In this document: in pieces, positions 1 through 10,103 of the stretch
Position numbering within the stretch: the first letter of the stretch is position 1
How the letters are laid out: each line of letters begins with the position of its first letter
Source of the DNA: Synechococcus sp. AG-683-C23
GTDB lineage: Bacteria > Cyanobacteriota > Cyanobacteriia > PCC-6307 > Cyanobiaceae
Assembly (NCBI GenBank): GCA_003208835.1
Contig: QCVD01000025.1
Location: forward strand, 1 to 32,042
DNA length: 32,042 bases
Direction of reading: 5' to 3'
Program-made: the position numbers and the translations under genes
The notes under the pieces: model-generated
Database searches by the model: none
What the model saw: the letters and a program-made list of their open reading frames with translations, nothing else
What the model was told of the DNA's origin: nothing

Positions 1-1963
1 GCTCGGTGGCGTAGCCGAACATCTCGGCCAGGGGCACTTTGGCCGCGACTTTTGACGTGCCATCGTCAATTGCCTGACCTTCGACCTGTCCTCGACGGGA
101 GGATAGATCGCCGATGACGGAGCCAAGGAAATCCTCGGGGACTTCGACCTCGACCTTCATCATCGGCTCAAGAAGAACAGGATTGCACTTCTTGACCGCA
201 TCTTTGAAGGCCATCGAGCCTGCAATTTTGAAGGCCATTTCAGATGAGTCCACATCGTGGTAAGACCCATCAACCATGCTGACTTTGACGTCGATCAGTG
301 GGTAGCCAGCGATCACACCTGATTCGCAGGTTTCCTTCATCCCTTGCTCGGAAGGTTTGATGAATTCCTTTGGAACAATGCCACCAACAATTTTGTTCAC
401 GAAAACGAAACCTGATTCGGGTTCACCTGGCTCCATTTCGATCACAACGTGACCGTATTGGCCTTTACCACCGGTTTGACGGGAGAATTTCCCTTCCCCT
501 TTGGATGAGCCACGAATGGTTTCCCGGTACGAAACCTGAGGGGCGCCGATGTTCGCTTCAACTTTGAATTCACGCATCATCCTGTCCACCAGGATCTCGA
601 GGTGAAGCTCACCCATGCCAGCAATCACGGTCTGGCCGGTTTCTTGATCAGTGCGAACTCTGAATGTGGGGTCTTCTTCTGCCAAAGACACCAGGGCTTT
701 CGAGAGTTTCTCCATATCACCCTTGGTTTTCGGCTCAACCGCTACTGAAATCACCGGTTCTGGGACGAACAACGTCTCAAGAACAATGGGGTCTTCGGTT
801 GCACAAAGCGTGTCTCCGGTTGTGGTGTTCTTCAGGCCAAGCACAGCCCCAAGATCACCAGCCTGGAGTTGATCGACTTCTTCGCGATCGTCGGCCTTGA
901 GCACAACCAAACGCGAGATGCGCTCCTTGATCCCTTTCGTGGAGTTCATCACATAGCTGCCCTTTTCAAGGACACCCGAATACATCCGGATGAACGTGAG
1001 CTTGCCGTAGGGATCAGCCATGACTTTGAAGGCCAAGGCACTAAATGGAGCCTTGTCATCGGAAGGGCGAACGGCTTCAGTGCCATTAGGAAGAAGTCCC
1101 TGAATCGGTGGCACATCAATAGGGGCAGGGAGGTAGTCGACGACAGCGTCGAGCACCAGCTGGACACCCTTGTTTTTGAAAGCTGAACCACAGAGGACAG
1201 GAACCAAACCGTGCTTCACCACACCTGTGCGGATGCCCTGCTTGAGCTCGTCGTTGGACAGTTCTCCGGTTTCCAGAAACTTTTCGATCAACGCTTCATC
1301 TGTTTCAGCAACTTTCTCCATCAAGAAACCGCGCCATTCGGCAACTTGCTCCTTCATGTTTTCAGGGACATCGGTTACTTCGATGTCTTGTCCGAGGTCA
1401 TCTTTGTAGATGTGCGCCTTGTTCTCGACGAGGTCGATGATGCCGCTCAAATCACCTTCAGCACCGATTGGGAGCTGAATCGGAACGGCATTGGCTTTTA
1501 AGCGGTCCTGGATTTGTCCGTGAACCTTGAGAAAGTCCGCGCCTGTGCGGTCCATTTTGTTCACAAACACCATCCGAGGAACGGAATAGCGATCGGCCTG
1601 TCTCCAGACCGTTTCCGATTGTGGCTGAACACCGCCAACGGCGCAGAACACTGCGATCACCCCGTCGAGAACACGCATGGAGCGTTCAACTTCAATGGTG
1701 AAGTCGACGTGTCCAGGCGTATCAATAATGTTGACGCGGTGATCTTTCCAGCTCGTGGAAATCGCCGCTGCCGTAATGGTGATCCCTCGCTCCCGCTCCT
1801 GGGCCATCCAGTCGGTGACTGCTGCACCGTCGTGCACCTCACCGATTTTGTGCACCACGCCTGAATAGAACAAAATCCGTTCTGTCGTGGTGGTTTTGCC
1901 CGCATCAATGTGCGCGGCGATACCAATATTTCTAACGCGTTCCAGGGGAAAGGCGCGGGCCAC
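1..1963 (-). CDS. fusA: Elongation factor G, 3' end outside window
   Basis: Translational GTPase that moves tRNA and mRNA through the ribosome after peptide-bond formation; cytoplasmic. Read on the minus strand from a GTG at 1963 the protein begins [14 protein letters not shown] and has the P-loop AHIDAGKT near residue 20, the DTPGH switch-II motif and the VNKMD guanine-specificity motif, followed by domains II-V. About 654 codons are present; the usual length is about 690, so only the C-terminal end is missing at the window edge. The GTG start is chosen because it gives the usual EF-G N-terminus and no ATG lies nearby upstream. It is third in the str operon, 89 bases after rpsG. Identification is certain; only the start codon carries slight doubt. 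Confidence 0.97.
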   Translation of the reverse strand, partial: MARAFPLERVRNIGIAAHIDAGKTTTTERILFYSGVVHKIGEVHDGAAVTDWMAQERERGITITAAAISTSWKDHRVNIIDTPGHVDFTIEVERSMRVLDGVIAVFCAVGGVQPQSETVWRQADRYSVPRMVFVNKMDRTGADFLKVHGQIQDRLKANAVPIQLPIGAEGDLSGIIDLVENKAHIYKDDLGQDIEVTDVPENMKEQVAEWRGFLMEKVAETDEALIEKFLETGELSNDELKQGIRTGVVKHGLVPVLCGSAFKNKGVQLVLDAVVDYLPAPIDVPPIQGLLPNGTEAVRPSDDKAPFSALAFKVMADPYGKLTFIRMYSGVLEKGSYVMNSTKGIKERISRLVVLKADDREEVDQLQAGDLGAVLGLKNTTTGDTLCATEDPIVLETLFVPEPVISVAVEPKTKGDMEKLSKALVSLAEEDPTFRVRTDQETGQTVIAGMGELHLEILVDRMMREFKVEANIGAPQVSYRETIRGSSKGEGKFSRQTGGKGQYGHVVIEMEPGEPESGFVFVNKIVGGIVPKEFIKPSEQGMKETCESGVIAGYPLIDVKVSMVDGSYHDVDSSEMAFKIAGSMAFKDAVKKCNPVLLEPMMKVEVEVPEDFLGSVIGDLSSRRGQVEGQAIDDGTSKVAAKVPLAEMFGYATE

Positions 1964-2052
1964 AGGAGTACTCCGGGGGTGAAGCGTGAAAAGGCGGGCC
2001 GACTCTACATGTCAGCCATGAACAAACGTGTTGTTCGACTGGCCAAAAGGGC

Positions 2053-2523
2053 TCAGTAGCGGTAGTGGGCAAAAGCTTTGTTGGCTTCGGCCATTTTGTG
2101 CGTCTCTTCGCGTTTGCGAACAGCGCTTCCGGCTTCGTTGGCAGCATCCATTAGTTCGCCAGCAAGCTTCTGAGACATGCTGCGGCCGTTGCGAGCGCGC
2201 GAAAAGCTCACGAGCCAACGCAGAGCCATCGCCGTACCGCGCTCCTGACGAACTTCCATAGGCACCTGGTAGGTGGCGCCACCAACACGTCGTGCACGCA
2301 CCTCAACTAGAGGAGTGGCGTTCTTGACGGCCGTCTCGAAGAGTTCCAGTGGATCCCCGCCAGTGCGCTCGTTGATAAGACCAAACGCGTCAGAAAGAAT
2401 GCGCTGAGCCGTTGATTTCTTCCCGTGTTGCATTAGCCGAGCAACCATCATCGTTGCGAGTCGACTGTTGAACTGTGGATCAGGAAGAACTGGGCGCTTT
2501 ACAGCGGCGTTGCGGCGGGACAT
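2053..2523 (-). CDS. rpsG: 30S ribosomal protein S7
   Basis: Primary 16S rRNA-binding protein that nucleates assembly of the 30S head and lines the exit-site tRNA path. The 156-residue product starts [16 protein letters not shown], contains the conserved [11 protein letters not shown] and ALRWL segments, and ends in HYRY, as in bacterial S7. Length is exactly typical. It lies 48 bases after rpsL and 89 bases before fusA on the same strand, the standard str operon order. In other bacteria S7 represses this operon translationally; whether the rpsL-rpsG gap here forms such a site was not established. Confidence 0.98.
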   Translation of the reverse strand: MSRRNAAVKRPVLPDPQFNSRLATMMVARLMQHGKKSTAQRILSDAFGLINERTGGDPLELFETAVKNATPLVEVRARRVGGATYQVPMEVRQERGTAMALRWLVSFSRARNGRSMSQKLAGELMDAANEAGSAVRKREETHKMAEANKAFAHYRY

Positions 2524-2571
2524 AAAATCTCAGAATGTTTTGGTCAGAAATGAATAGAAGGTGATCTCAGA

Positions 2572-2946
2572 TCACTCTTTTGGAGACTTGGCGCCGTACT
2601 TGGAGCGGGATTGACGACGGTCTTTCACTCCGGAAGTATCGAGGGTTCCGCGAATGATGTGGTAACGAACCCCTGGCAAGTCCTTGACACGCCCTCCTCG
2701 AATCAGCACAACAGAGTGCTCTTGGAGGTTGTGTCCGATGCCACCGATATAAGCAGTCACCTCGAATCCTGAGGTAAGGCGCACACGAGCCACTTTGCGA
2801 AGAGCTGAGTTGGGCTTTTTCGGCGTGGAGGTGTAAACGCGAGTGCAGACACCGCGCCGCTCAGGACACGACTTCAAAGCTGGCGATTTCGTCTTGGCTT
2901 TGAGACGTGAACGCTCAGTACGGATCAGCTGTTGGATGGTTGGCAT
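2572..2946 (-). CDS. rpsL: 30S ribosomal protein S12
   Basis: Decoding-centre protein of the 30S subunit, controlling accuracy of codon recognition. The 124-residue product has the usual start MPTIQQLIR, the [17 protein letters not shown] loop and the [13 protein letters not shown] loop, which together hold the lysines changed in streptomycin-resistant mutants. Both loops are wild type here. It is the first ribosomal gene of the str operon. Upstream are about 70 bases before the stop of a HesB-like gene on the same strand, so the operon promoter is either in that short gap or further upstream. Confidence 0.98.
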   Translation of the reverse strand: MPTIQQLIRTERSRLKAKTKSPALKSCPERRGVCTRVYTSTPKKPNSALRKVARVRLTSGFEVTAYIGGIGHNLQEHSVVLIRGGRVKDLPGVRYHIIRGTLDTSGVKDRRQSRSKYGAKSPKE

Positions 2947-3019
2947 CGAGGGTCGGTGTGCGGCCGGACACCCGACCTAATTCGACAGTCCAACACGATA
3001 CCGGGTGATGGGTTGGTTA

Positions 3020-3346
3020 CTAGCGACGGCTGAAGGCACTTCCACAAGCGCACGGTTCGATTCCCTTCGCTGCTCGGATCAGAAATCCGCCCCCGCTGAG
3101 GTCGCCTCGATAGTCAAGGCAAAGATTCTTGAGAATTCTTACCTGCCCTTGAGGTGCGTGCAGGGTGATGCCATCGGCCCGGGCAATGGCGATCCCAGCA
3201 AGATGGCCTGGGCGGATTCGGATGATGTGCTGAGCGCACTCACCGGGGATGACGTCCAAGTGCATTTTTCCTGGGGTCCCAGCGACTGCAGCTTGACGTC
3301 CTAGCTCGGCAGCTGCTGCTGCGGTTAATCGCAGATTGGCAGCCAT
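3020..3346 (-). CDS. HesB/IscA-like iron-sulfur assembly protein
   Basis: Small protein (108 aa) resembling A-type Fe-S carrier proteins (IscA/SufA/HesB), which hold or pass iron or Fe-S clusters. What is seen: a short N-terminal helix segment, a beta-rich middle, the family signature LDYRGDLSGGGF, and the C-terminal CACGSAF motif matching the CxCGxSF signature. The first conserved Cys normally sits in a GCSG context; here it is a single Cys in PGECAQ, so this is a divergent member. ATG at 3346 is preferred over the TTG two codons upstream. It precedes rpsL on the same strand. Cluster binding is inferred from the two C-terminal cysteines. Confidence 0.75.
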   Translation of the reverse strand: MAANLRLTAAAAAELGRQAAVAGTPGKMHLDVIPGECAQHIIRIRPGHLAGIAIARADGITLHAPQGQVRILKNLCLDYRGDLSGGGFLIRAAKGIEPCACGSAFSRR

Positions 3347-3383
3347 GTGCAAGAGATCAATGACACATCAGTTTTGCAGGTGT

Positions 3384-5153
3384 TCATGAACGTATGAGCC
3401 CGAGACCGTTGTGAACCCTTGGAGTACTGCCCCGTCCGTTCATGACCGTTTGATTGCCCACCACCAGGGTTGTGGAGCTTCCCCCATCCAGGTTCAGAGC
3501 ATCTGTGAAGCCAAGTTGTTGGGCTGCCAGGGCTGTTTCGAGCAACGTGGGATCACTGGCTGCAGCCCCATGCACGGTGAGCATCCACTGGCCATAACGT
3601 CCTTGCGCCACCACGGTGCGTGGTGCTGTGAGGCGCAGGAAGCTTGGACTGAACGTCTCGCTTTGACCGTCCAGGACGATGCGTCCTTGTCGCATCAAGA
3701 GCGGCCCCCCGCCCAGCACGTTGGTGTGTAAGCCGAGCTCTGATCGAGACCACATAAAGAGCTTCACCCGATCGCCGCTGTTTGCAGGGAGCGCCGCACC
3801 GCCTCGGGCAACAATTAAATCTGTTCCCGTTGGAATTGGGACGCCCCGACGCAGCGAGGTCGGTCCCCATTCTTGTTCCACACGACCGCTTCGAATCAGG
3901 AGAGCCTCCTCGTTGCCACTGAGGGCGCGGTACCTTGATCCCCAGCCGGGTGTGTAGCGGCTTAGGCCCTTTTGAACATATCCGCTGTTCAGAAAGCCAA
4001 GTCGCCAACGTTTGGCACTGTTCACTTGGAGTTCTTGCTGGAGGTGAAGCCGCCCGAAGTGAAGGGTGCTATCACGGCTCCAAGCGATCACGCCACGGTT
4101 CAGGATTGGTCCGGATAGCCAGGTGCCATCGCGGCGCAGCGCTCCCAGGGGAAGTTGATTGATGCGGTTGAAAAACCCGCCATTAATGGCAGCGAGTGCT
4201 TTGGCAGATCTGGACAGTTCGGGAAGGAAACTCAGCCCTTGCTGCCGGCCTTCTTTGGCTAAGGGCTGGAGCCTTAATCCCAGTGATTTGAGCCTTCCTC
4301 CAACGCGGAAGATCCGCAGTGGTTTGACGCCAACGTTGATGGTGCGTTCCTCCATAACGAGGCCCTTCTGCATGAATGGAGCCAGCGCGGCATTGTCTTG
4401 GGGAAGCTCGCCTCGTGACTGCACTGCCACGTTGCGATTCCCCACTCCATCAAGCACCAGTCGCCATGGTTTGGCCAAGCTCAAACTGCGTAAACGGATG
4501 GCCTGGCCCTGCAGTCTCAACAGCTGGCCATCTTGGATGGGATCCAAGCCAAGTTGCTTGAGAATATTCCGCTGCCGTGTGGTGACTCGAAGAGCGAAGG
4601 CCAGATCAGTCCCGATCCGTTGCGCAAAAGTCGGCCCATCGAGATCCAGCACGAGGCGCCCTGCGGTGGCTCCTTTGCCCCGTCTTAAGCCTTGAAGTGC
4701 ATTCGAGGGCAGGCCGAGGGTCAAGGTCTCTCGCTTGCGCTGGGTTGAAACCCCGACGCTGGTCAACGAATCTCCAACGTCAAACCCCACTTCGTCCCCG
4801 AGGGCGCGGGTGTCGAGCTCACGTGAAGCCACTGTTCTCCCGAACCATTCCAATTCATCCCCCTGAGTGCCGGCCTGGCGTCTAAAGCCCAACCGTGCTT
4901 CGAGAAAGTCAAGGGGCAGCCACAGCTGATCGGGGTGAGTGCTGCTGTTCCCTCGCCATTCCCAGGTTGATTTGACGCGTTCACGGCCAATGTCAACCGT
5001 ATGACCTTTTTTTGGGGCGATGGCACGAATTTGCGGCAGAGGCTCAGGCGGTGGAGTAATGGGGAGCATGCGGTTATCGGGTGCGGAATGTCGCCTGCCT
5101 AGGATCATCAAACGCGTTGGATTCTGCAGGCGATGTCGTTGCAGTCCACGCAT
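3384..5153 (-). CDS. NAGPA-domain (phosphodiester glycosidase-like) protein
   Basis: Contains a C-terminal domain (about residues 270-589) of the phosphodiester glycosidase/NAGPA family, shown by AINGGFFNR, GPILNRGVIAWSR, the late NLDGGSSTTLV motif and the NGRGSTPRVHNGLG end. Members act on exopolysaccharide or exposed sugar phosphodiesters; the substrate here is unknown. The first about 270 residues form a basic region without a recognised domain and no clear signal peptide. The outermost ATG (5153) leaves only 11 bases to the divergent gltB start. An internal ATG at 5069 (protein begins MLPITPPPEPLPQ) gives about 95 bases of shared promoter space and may be the true start. Confidence 0.75.
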   Translation of the reverse strand: MRGLQRHRLQNPTRLMILGRRHSAPDNRMLPITPPPEPLPQIRAIAPKKGHTVDIGRERVKSTWEWRGNSSTHPDQLWLPLDFLEARLGFRRQAGTQGDELEWFGRTVASRELDTRALGDEVGFDVGDSLTSVGVSTQRKRETLTLGLPSNALQGLRRGKGATAGRLVLDLDGPTFAQRIGTDLAFALRVTTRQRNILKQLGLDPIQDGQLLRLQGQAIRLRSLSLAKPWRLVLDGVGNRNVAVQSRGELPQDNAALAPFMQKGLVMEERTINVGVKPLRIFRVGGRLKSLGLRLQPLAKEGRQQGLSFLPELSRSAKALAAINGGFFNRINQLPLGALRRDGTWLSGPILNRGVIAWSRDSTLHFGRLHLQQELQVNSAKRWRLGFLNSGYVQKGLSRYTPGWGSRYRALSGNEEALLIRSGRVEQEWGPTSLRRGVPIPTGTDLIVARGGAALPANSGDRVKLFMWSRSELGLHTNVLGGGPLLMRQGRIVLDGQSETFSPSFLRLTAPRTVVAQGRYGQWMLTVHGAAASDPTLLETALAAQQLGFTDALNLDGGSSTTLVVGNQTVMNGRGSTPRVHNGLGLIRS

Positions 5154-5164
5154 TCGTCCGGTAG

Positions 5165-8100
5165 ATGTTTATGTCTGAAGCCATCCGTCCCTCAGCTTGG
5201 CCATACAGCGACAGCGCGGCTCCTGATGCCGTTGCTGGCGAAAAGGACGCTTGCGGTGTTGGTTTTCTTGCCCAGCTTTCAGGGGAAGCCAGTCATTGGG
5301 TGTTGCAACAAGCCCTGCGGGGACTGAGATGCATGGAACATCGCGGTGGTTGTGGCGGCGATGGTGATTCCGGTGATGGCGCCGGCATCTTGTGTGGGAT
5401 TCCATGGGATTACTTCAAAACGATTTGGCCGGAAGCGAGCGCAGCCAAGGGGCTTGGCATGATGTTCATGCCAAAGGATCCGGTCAGCCGTGCCGCAGTG
5501 CGCGCCTGTTGCGATGCCGAAGCGATCGCTCTGGGTTTGTCGCCCCTTGGCTGGCGAGGTGTTCCGATTGACGCATCGGTTTTAGGAGAGTTGGCACGGC
5601 AGACCGCCCCCGTGATTGAGCAGTGGTTGTTGGGTGGAACGGAGGATGGTGATGCCCTCGAAGCCCTTTTGCTCCGCCTTCGCAGGCGAGTTGGTGCTCG
5701 CGCGCGTCAGGAGTTGGGTTCCGATCAAACTCAGGATTTTTATATCGCCTCCCTGAGTAGTCGCACTGTTGTCTACAAGGGAATGGTGCGTTCAGAGGTG
5801 TTGGAGCGGTACTACGCCGACCTTCGTGATCCACGTTTTGAGGTGAGCTTTGCGGTTTACCACCGTCGCTTCAGTACGAACACCCTTCCGCGTTGGCCAC
5901 TGGCGCAGCCCATGCGATTGCTGGGTCATAACGGCGAAATCAATACGCTCCTGGGGAATCTCAATTGGGCGAAGGCATCGGAAGCCAATCTCGAGAACGT
6001 TTGGGGGGAGGCGTCTGCTGATCTGATTCCTGTTGTGAATCCATCGTTCAGTGATTCGGCGAATCTCGACGCAACGTTGGAGTTGATGGTGCGCAGTGGC
6101 CGCTCCATCACTGACAGCTTGATCACGTTGGTGCCGGAGGCTTTTCGCAATCAGCCAGACCTCGATCGCCGTCCCGATGTGACAGCGATGTATGAGTTCA
6201 ATGCGGGGATTCAAGAGCCCTGGGATGGCCCTGCGCTGCTGGTGTTTGCTGATGGCAAACGGGTTGGAGCGACGTTGGATCGCAATGGTCTAAGACCAGC
6301 GCGTTGGTGCACCACCAGCGATGGTTTTGTGATCATGGGTTCAGAAACCGGTGTGGTCGATTTAGACGACAAAACCATCGTCCAGAAAGGCCGATTGGGC
6401 CCTGGTCAAATGCTGGCCGTGGATTTAGAGACCGGTCAACTCCTCGATAACTGGGCTGTCAAGGAAGATGCTGCCCAACGTTTTCCGTACGCCGACTGGT
6501 TGCGTCAACACCGCTCTTCTGTACCAGCGCAGCCTTGGGTTGAGGAGCGCCGCATTGGAGAACTCGATCTTTTGCGTTTGCAGACTGCGATGGGCTTCAC
6601 AGCTGAAGACCTCGATCTAGTGATCGAGGACATGGCTGGCCTTGGCAAAGAGCCGACCTATTGCATGGGAGACGACATTCCTCTGGCGGTTTTGTCTGAT
6701 CGGCCCCATTTGCTGTACGACTACTTCAAACAGCGTTTCGCACAAGTCACAAATCCACCCATTGATCCGCTTCGCGAGAAGTTGGTGATGAGTCTGGAAA
6801 TGCATCTGGGTGAGCGTCGTCCCGCATTGAAGCCTGAGGCCAAGGCAGCTGCGGTGATTCACCTCGACAGCCCCTTACTGAGCGAAACCGAGTTGGCAGC
6901 CCTGTCTCAGCAAGGCCTGCCGGTCAAGACGCTGTCAACTCAAGTGGCCGTTGAAGCCTGTGCTGGCGGATTAGGTGATGCCCTAAAAGATCTTTGTGAC
7001 AACGCTGAGCAGCTAGTTCGCAACGGGGCACAAGTGTTGGTGTTGTCGGATCGTGTACGGGCTGATGGCCAACCCTCCGAGCTCAGCGCCACAACTGTGG
7101 CGATGCCCGCCTTGCTGGCCGTTGGAGCGGTTCACCACCACCTACTGCGCCAAAAGCTGCGGCTGCAATGCTCCTTGGTTACCGATACGGCGCAATGTTG
7201 GAGCACCCATCACATGGCTTGCCTGATTGGCTATGGGGCGAGTGCTGTTTGCCCATGGCTGACTTGGGAAACGACCCGTCATTGGTTGGAGCATCCCAAA
7301 ACTCAAAAGCGAATGGAGCAGGGCAAACTTCCGGCCCTCGATGCAGTCAAAGTTCAAGAGAACGTGCGCGCCTCGCTTGAGAACGGCTTGCGCAAGATCC
7401 TGTCGAAGATTGGAATTTCCTTGTTAGCGAGCTATCACGGTGCGCAGATTTTCGAGGCCATCGGCCTGGGTGCCGACGTGATCGAGATGGCGTTTTCGGG
7501 TACCACCAGTCGTGTGGCCGGAATGACCCTTGCCGAATTAGCCAACGAAACCCTGTCGTTGCATGCCAAGGCTTTCCCCGAACTCAACCGCACCAAGCTC
7601 GAATTTATGGGTTTCGTGCAATACCGCTCGGGTGGTGAATTTCATCTGAACACTCCAGATATGTCGAAGGCGTTGCACGCTGCGGTGAAAGCTGGCCCGG
7701 GTTACGACCACTTCTCCACGTTCAAGACATTGCTGGAGAACCGTCCAGTGACCGCGTTGCGGGATTTATTGGAGTTCAAGCTCGCCCCAACTCCGCTTCC
7801 CCTCGATCAGGTGGAAAGCGTGGAAAGTTTGTTCGGCAGATTTTGTACCGGTGGGATGAGTCTTGGTGCTTTGTCGCGGGAGGCCCATGAGGTCCTTGCC
7901 GTGGCCATGAATCGTATCGGTGGCAAGAGCAATAGCGGTGAAGGCGGAGAAGATCCAGCCCGTTTCCAGGTGTTGAGTGATGTTGATGTAGAGGGCAGGT
8001 CCGTTGCCTTTCCCAGCATCGGAGGTTTGCGCAATGGCGACACCGCAAGTTCGGCGATCAAGCAGATCGCATCCGGACGGTTTGGGGTTACGGCCGAATA

Positions 8101-9772
8101 CCTGCGTAGTGCCAAACAGCTAGAGATCAAGGTGGCCCAAGGTGCCAAACCTGGGGAAGGCGGGCAGCTGCCTGGTCCGAAGGTCGATAACTACATCGCC
8201 TGGTTGCGCAACAGCAAACCTGGTGTGGCTTTGATCTCTCCGCCTCCGCATCACGACATTTATTCAATTGAAGACCTCGCTCAGCTGATTCATGATTTGC
8301 ACCAGGTGCATCCCAAGGCCCCAGTTAGCGTCAAATTGGTGTCTGAAATTGGGATCGGCACCATTGCGGCTGGAGTGGCAAAAGCCAACGCCGATGTGAT
8401 TCAGATTTCTGGACATGACGGCGGCACAGGAGCGTCACCGCTCAGTTCGATTAAGCACGCAGGTAGCCCTTGGGAACTGGGCCTCACCGAAGTACATCGT
8501 TCTCTGCTGGAGAACGGCTTGCGTGATCGAGTTCTGCTTCGGGCCGATGGTGGCCTGAAAACAGGCTGGGACGTTGTCATCGCAGCCATGTTGGGCGCCG
8601 AGGAATTCGGCTTTGGCTCTGTAGCAATGATTGCTGAGGGCTGCATCATGGCCCGCGTTTGCCACACCAATAATTGCCCGGTCGGTGTCGCCACTCAGAA
8701 AGAAGCCTTGCGAAAGCGCTTCAAGGGAGTGCCAGAGCATGTGGTGAACTTCTTTTGGTTTGTGGCAGAGGAGGTTCGCCAGCTGCTGAGCCTGTTGGGC
8801 ATGGCCAAGCTTGAGGATTTGATCGGTCGAAGCGACTTGCTTCAGCCCCGTGCTGTTGATCTGGCGAAAACCAGCTGTGTTGATCTATCCAGCCTGCTGG
8901 CTCCGATTGTCGGTTCTGAAGATCGCTCTTGGCTCACCCATAGCGCTACGGCCCACGGCAATGGCCCCATCCTTGAGGATGACTTTCTAGCCGATGTTGA
9001 GTTGATGGCGGCCGTTGAGAATCACAGCGATCTGAGTCGTACCACTGAAATCATCAACACCGATCGCAGTGTTTGTGCTCGTTTGGCTGGGGAGTTGGCC
9101 CAGCGCCATGGCAATCGTGGTTTCAAGGGCCAGCTCGATCTCACATTTCGTGGTGCTGCCGGACAAAGCTTTGGTGCGTTCCTCGTTCAAGGGATGAATG
9201 TGCGTCTCGAAGGAGAAGCCAACGATTACGTGGGCAAAGGGATGAATAGTGGTCGAATCACCTTGGTCCCGAGTGAGGGCACCTCAAAGCCTGGCGATCA
9301 GGTGATTATTGGTAATACCTGTCTCTATGGGGCAACGGGCGGTGAGTTGTTTGCCTATGGCAGAGCCGGTGAACGCTTTGGTGTTCGCAATAGCGGTGCG
9401 AAAACCGTTGTGGAAGGCGCCGGTGATCACTGCTGTGAATACATGACGGGTGGTGTTGTGGTGGTGCTCGGGAGTACGGGGCGCAATATCGGCGCGGGTA
9501 TGACGGGTGGAGTTGCTTTCTTGTTGGATGACACCGGTGGTGTTACGCCTCGAGTGAATCCAGAAATTGTTGAAGTCTGTGCTCTAACCACCGGAGAACA
9601 GGAAGCCGTACTCAAGGATTTGTTGGAGAGCTATCTGGCGGCGACTGGAAGTGAAAAAGCGTCTGCTCTCCTGTCGGACTGGGCATCTGCCAAGGCTCGC
9701 TTCAAGGTGCTGGTGCCCCCGAGTGAACTGGCGGCCATGGGTCTTGCCGAGAAACAGGCCGTGGCGGCCTAA
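5165..9772 (+). CDS. gltB: Glutamate synthase large subunit, ferredoxin-dependent type
   Basis: Converts 2-oxoglutarate and glutamine to two glutamates, the second step of ammonium assimilation; cytoplasmic. The 1535-residue protein has, in order, an N-terminal amidotransferase domain whose catalytic Cys30 (EKDACGVGF) becomes N-terminal after removal of a short propeptide, a central domain, the FMN synthase domain (GGKSNSGEGGEDP, QISGHDGGTGASP), the [3Fe-4S] cysteines at about 1160, 1166 and 1171 (CHTNNCPVGVATQ), and the GXGXG beta-helix. No gltD (NADPH subunit) gene follows, which with the length suggests the ferredoxin enzyme, also named glsF. ATG at 5165 or two codons later at 5171 could be the start. 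Confidence 0.95.
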   Translation: MFMSEAIRPSAWPYSDSAAPDAVAGEKDACGVGFLAQLSGEASHWVLQQALRGLRCMEHRGGCGGDGDSGDGAGILCGIPWDYFKTIWPEASAAKGLGMMFMPKDPVSRAAVRACCDAEAIALGLSPLGWRGVPIDASVLGELARQTAPVIEQWLLGGTEDGDALEALLLRLRRRVGARARQELGSDQTQDFYIASLSSRTVVYKGMVRSEVLERYYADLRDPRFEVSFAVYHRRFSTNTLPRWPLAQPMRLLGHNGEINTLLGNLNWAKASEANLENVWGEASADLIPVVNPSFSDSANLDATLELMVRSGRSITDSLITLVPEAFRNQPDLDRRPDVTAMYEFNAGIQEPWDGPALLVFADGKRVGATLDRNGLRPARWCTTSDGFVIMGSETGVVDLDDKTIVQKGRLGPGQMLAVDLETGQLLDNWAVKEDAAQRFPYADWLRQHRSSVPAQPWVEERRIGELDLLRLQTAMGFTAEDLDLVIEDMAGLGKEPTYCMGDDIPLAVLSDRPHLLYDYFKQRFAQVTNPPIDPLREKLVMSLEMHLGERRPALKPEAKAAAVIHLDSPLLSETELAALSQQGLPVKTLSTQVAVEACAGGLGDALKDLCDNAEQLVRNGAQVLVLSDRVRADGQPSELSATTVAMPALLAVGAVHHHLLRQKLRLQCSLVTDTAQCWSTHHMACLIGYGASAVCPWLTWETTRHWLEHPKTQKRMEQGKLPALDAVKVQENVRASLENGLRKILSKIGISLLASYHGAQIFEAIGLGADVIEMAFSGTTSRVAGMTLAELANETLSLHAKAFPELNRTKLEFMGFVQYRSGGEFHLNTPDMSKALHAAVKAGPGYDHFSTFKTLLENRPVTALRDLLEFKLAPTPLPLDQVESVESLFGRFCTGGMSLGALSREAHEVLAVAMNRIGGKSNSGEGGEDPARFQVLSDVDVEGRSVAFPSIGGLRNGDTASSAIKQIASGRFGVTAEYLRSAKQLEIKVAQGAKPGEGGQLPGPKVDNYIAWLRNSKPGVALISPPPHHDIYSIEDLAQLIHDLHQVHPKAPVSVKLVSEIGIGTIAAGVAKANADVIQISGHDGGTGASPLSSIKHAGSPWELGLTEVHRSLLENGLRDRVLLRADGGLKTGWDVVIAAMLGAEEFGFGSVAMIAEGCIMARVCHTNNCPVGVATQKEALRKRFKGVPEHVVNFFWFVAEEVRQLLSLLGMAKLEDLIGRSDLLQPRAVDLAKTSCVDLSSLLAPIVGSEDRSWLTHSATAHGNGPILEDDFLADVELMAAVENHSDLSRTTEIINTDRSVCARLAGELAQRHGNRGFKGQLDLTFRGAAGQSFGAFLVQGMNVRLEGEANDYVGKGMNSGRITLVPSEGTSKPGDQVIIGNTCLYGATGGELFAYGRAGERFGVRNSGAKTVVEGAGDHCCEYMTGGVVVVLGSTGRNIGAGMTGGVAFLLDDTGGVTPRVNPEIVEVCALTTGEQEAVLKDLLESYLAATGSEKASALLSDWASAKARFKVLVPPSELAAMGLAEKQAVAA

Positions 9773-9794
9773 CCAAGAGTTACGGAATCACCGG

Positions 9795-10103
9795 GTGGCT
9801 TGGTTCGTCAAGACAGAAACATTCACGGCAGAAACCGCTGCTCTCACGTTCGAGCAGCGTCGACCTTTCTTGGAGGCGCATCGCAACTGGCTTGCTCAAC
9901 AGTTTGGGCTTGGGCGATGCATTCGCAGTGGCTTTTTAGTGGATGCCAAGCGCTGTCCTGGGGGAGGAGGGCTGCTGATGTTCCAAGCGTCGTCGTATGC
10001 CGATGCCCTGGACTGGGTGAGCCAAGATCCAATGATCGTGGCCGGACTTGTGGTTTGGCAGCTTCAAGAATGGATCCCTGTTACCGGGGATGACTGGCCA
10101 TGA
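9795..10103 (+). CDS. YCII-domain (YciI-like) protein
   Basis: Small soluble protein of about 102 residues. The ferredoxin-like fold of the YCII family is suggested by the early [20 protein letters not shown] helix, a GFLVDAK strand, a glycine-rich turn, the [18 protein letters not shown] segment (usual form ...A..w...DPf...gl) and the final strand WQLQEWIPV. The reading frame is open further upstream inside gltB, but similarity only starts near the GTG at 9795, 23 bases after the gltB stop, so this GTG is taken as the start. It probably shares the gltB transcript. Its 3' end overlaps the convergent lipA gene by 23 bases. Function is not known; some family members bind or dehalogenate small aromatics. 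Confidence 0.75.
   Translation: MAWFVKTETFTAETAALTFEQRRPFLEAHRNWLAQQFGLGRCIRSGFLVDAKRCPGGGGLLMFQASSYADALDWVSQDPMIVAGLVVWQLQEWIPVTGDDWP

Noticed and set aside
3005-3304. 99-codon plus-strand frame opposite the HesB-like gene
   Set aside because: Shadow of the minus-strand gene, which has recognisable family motifs.
9651-9794. Longer N-terminus of the YCII gene inside gltB
   Set aside because: Arg/Trp/Pro-rich sequence is an off-frame reading of gltB; similarity starts after the GTG at 9795.
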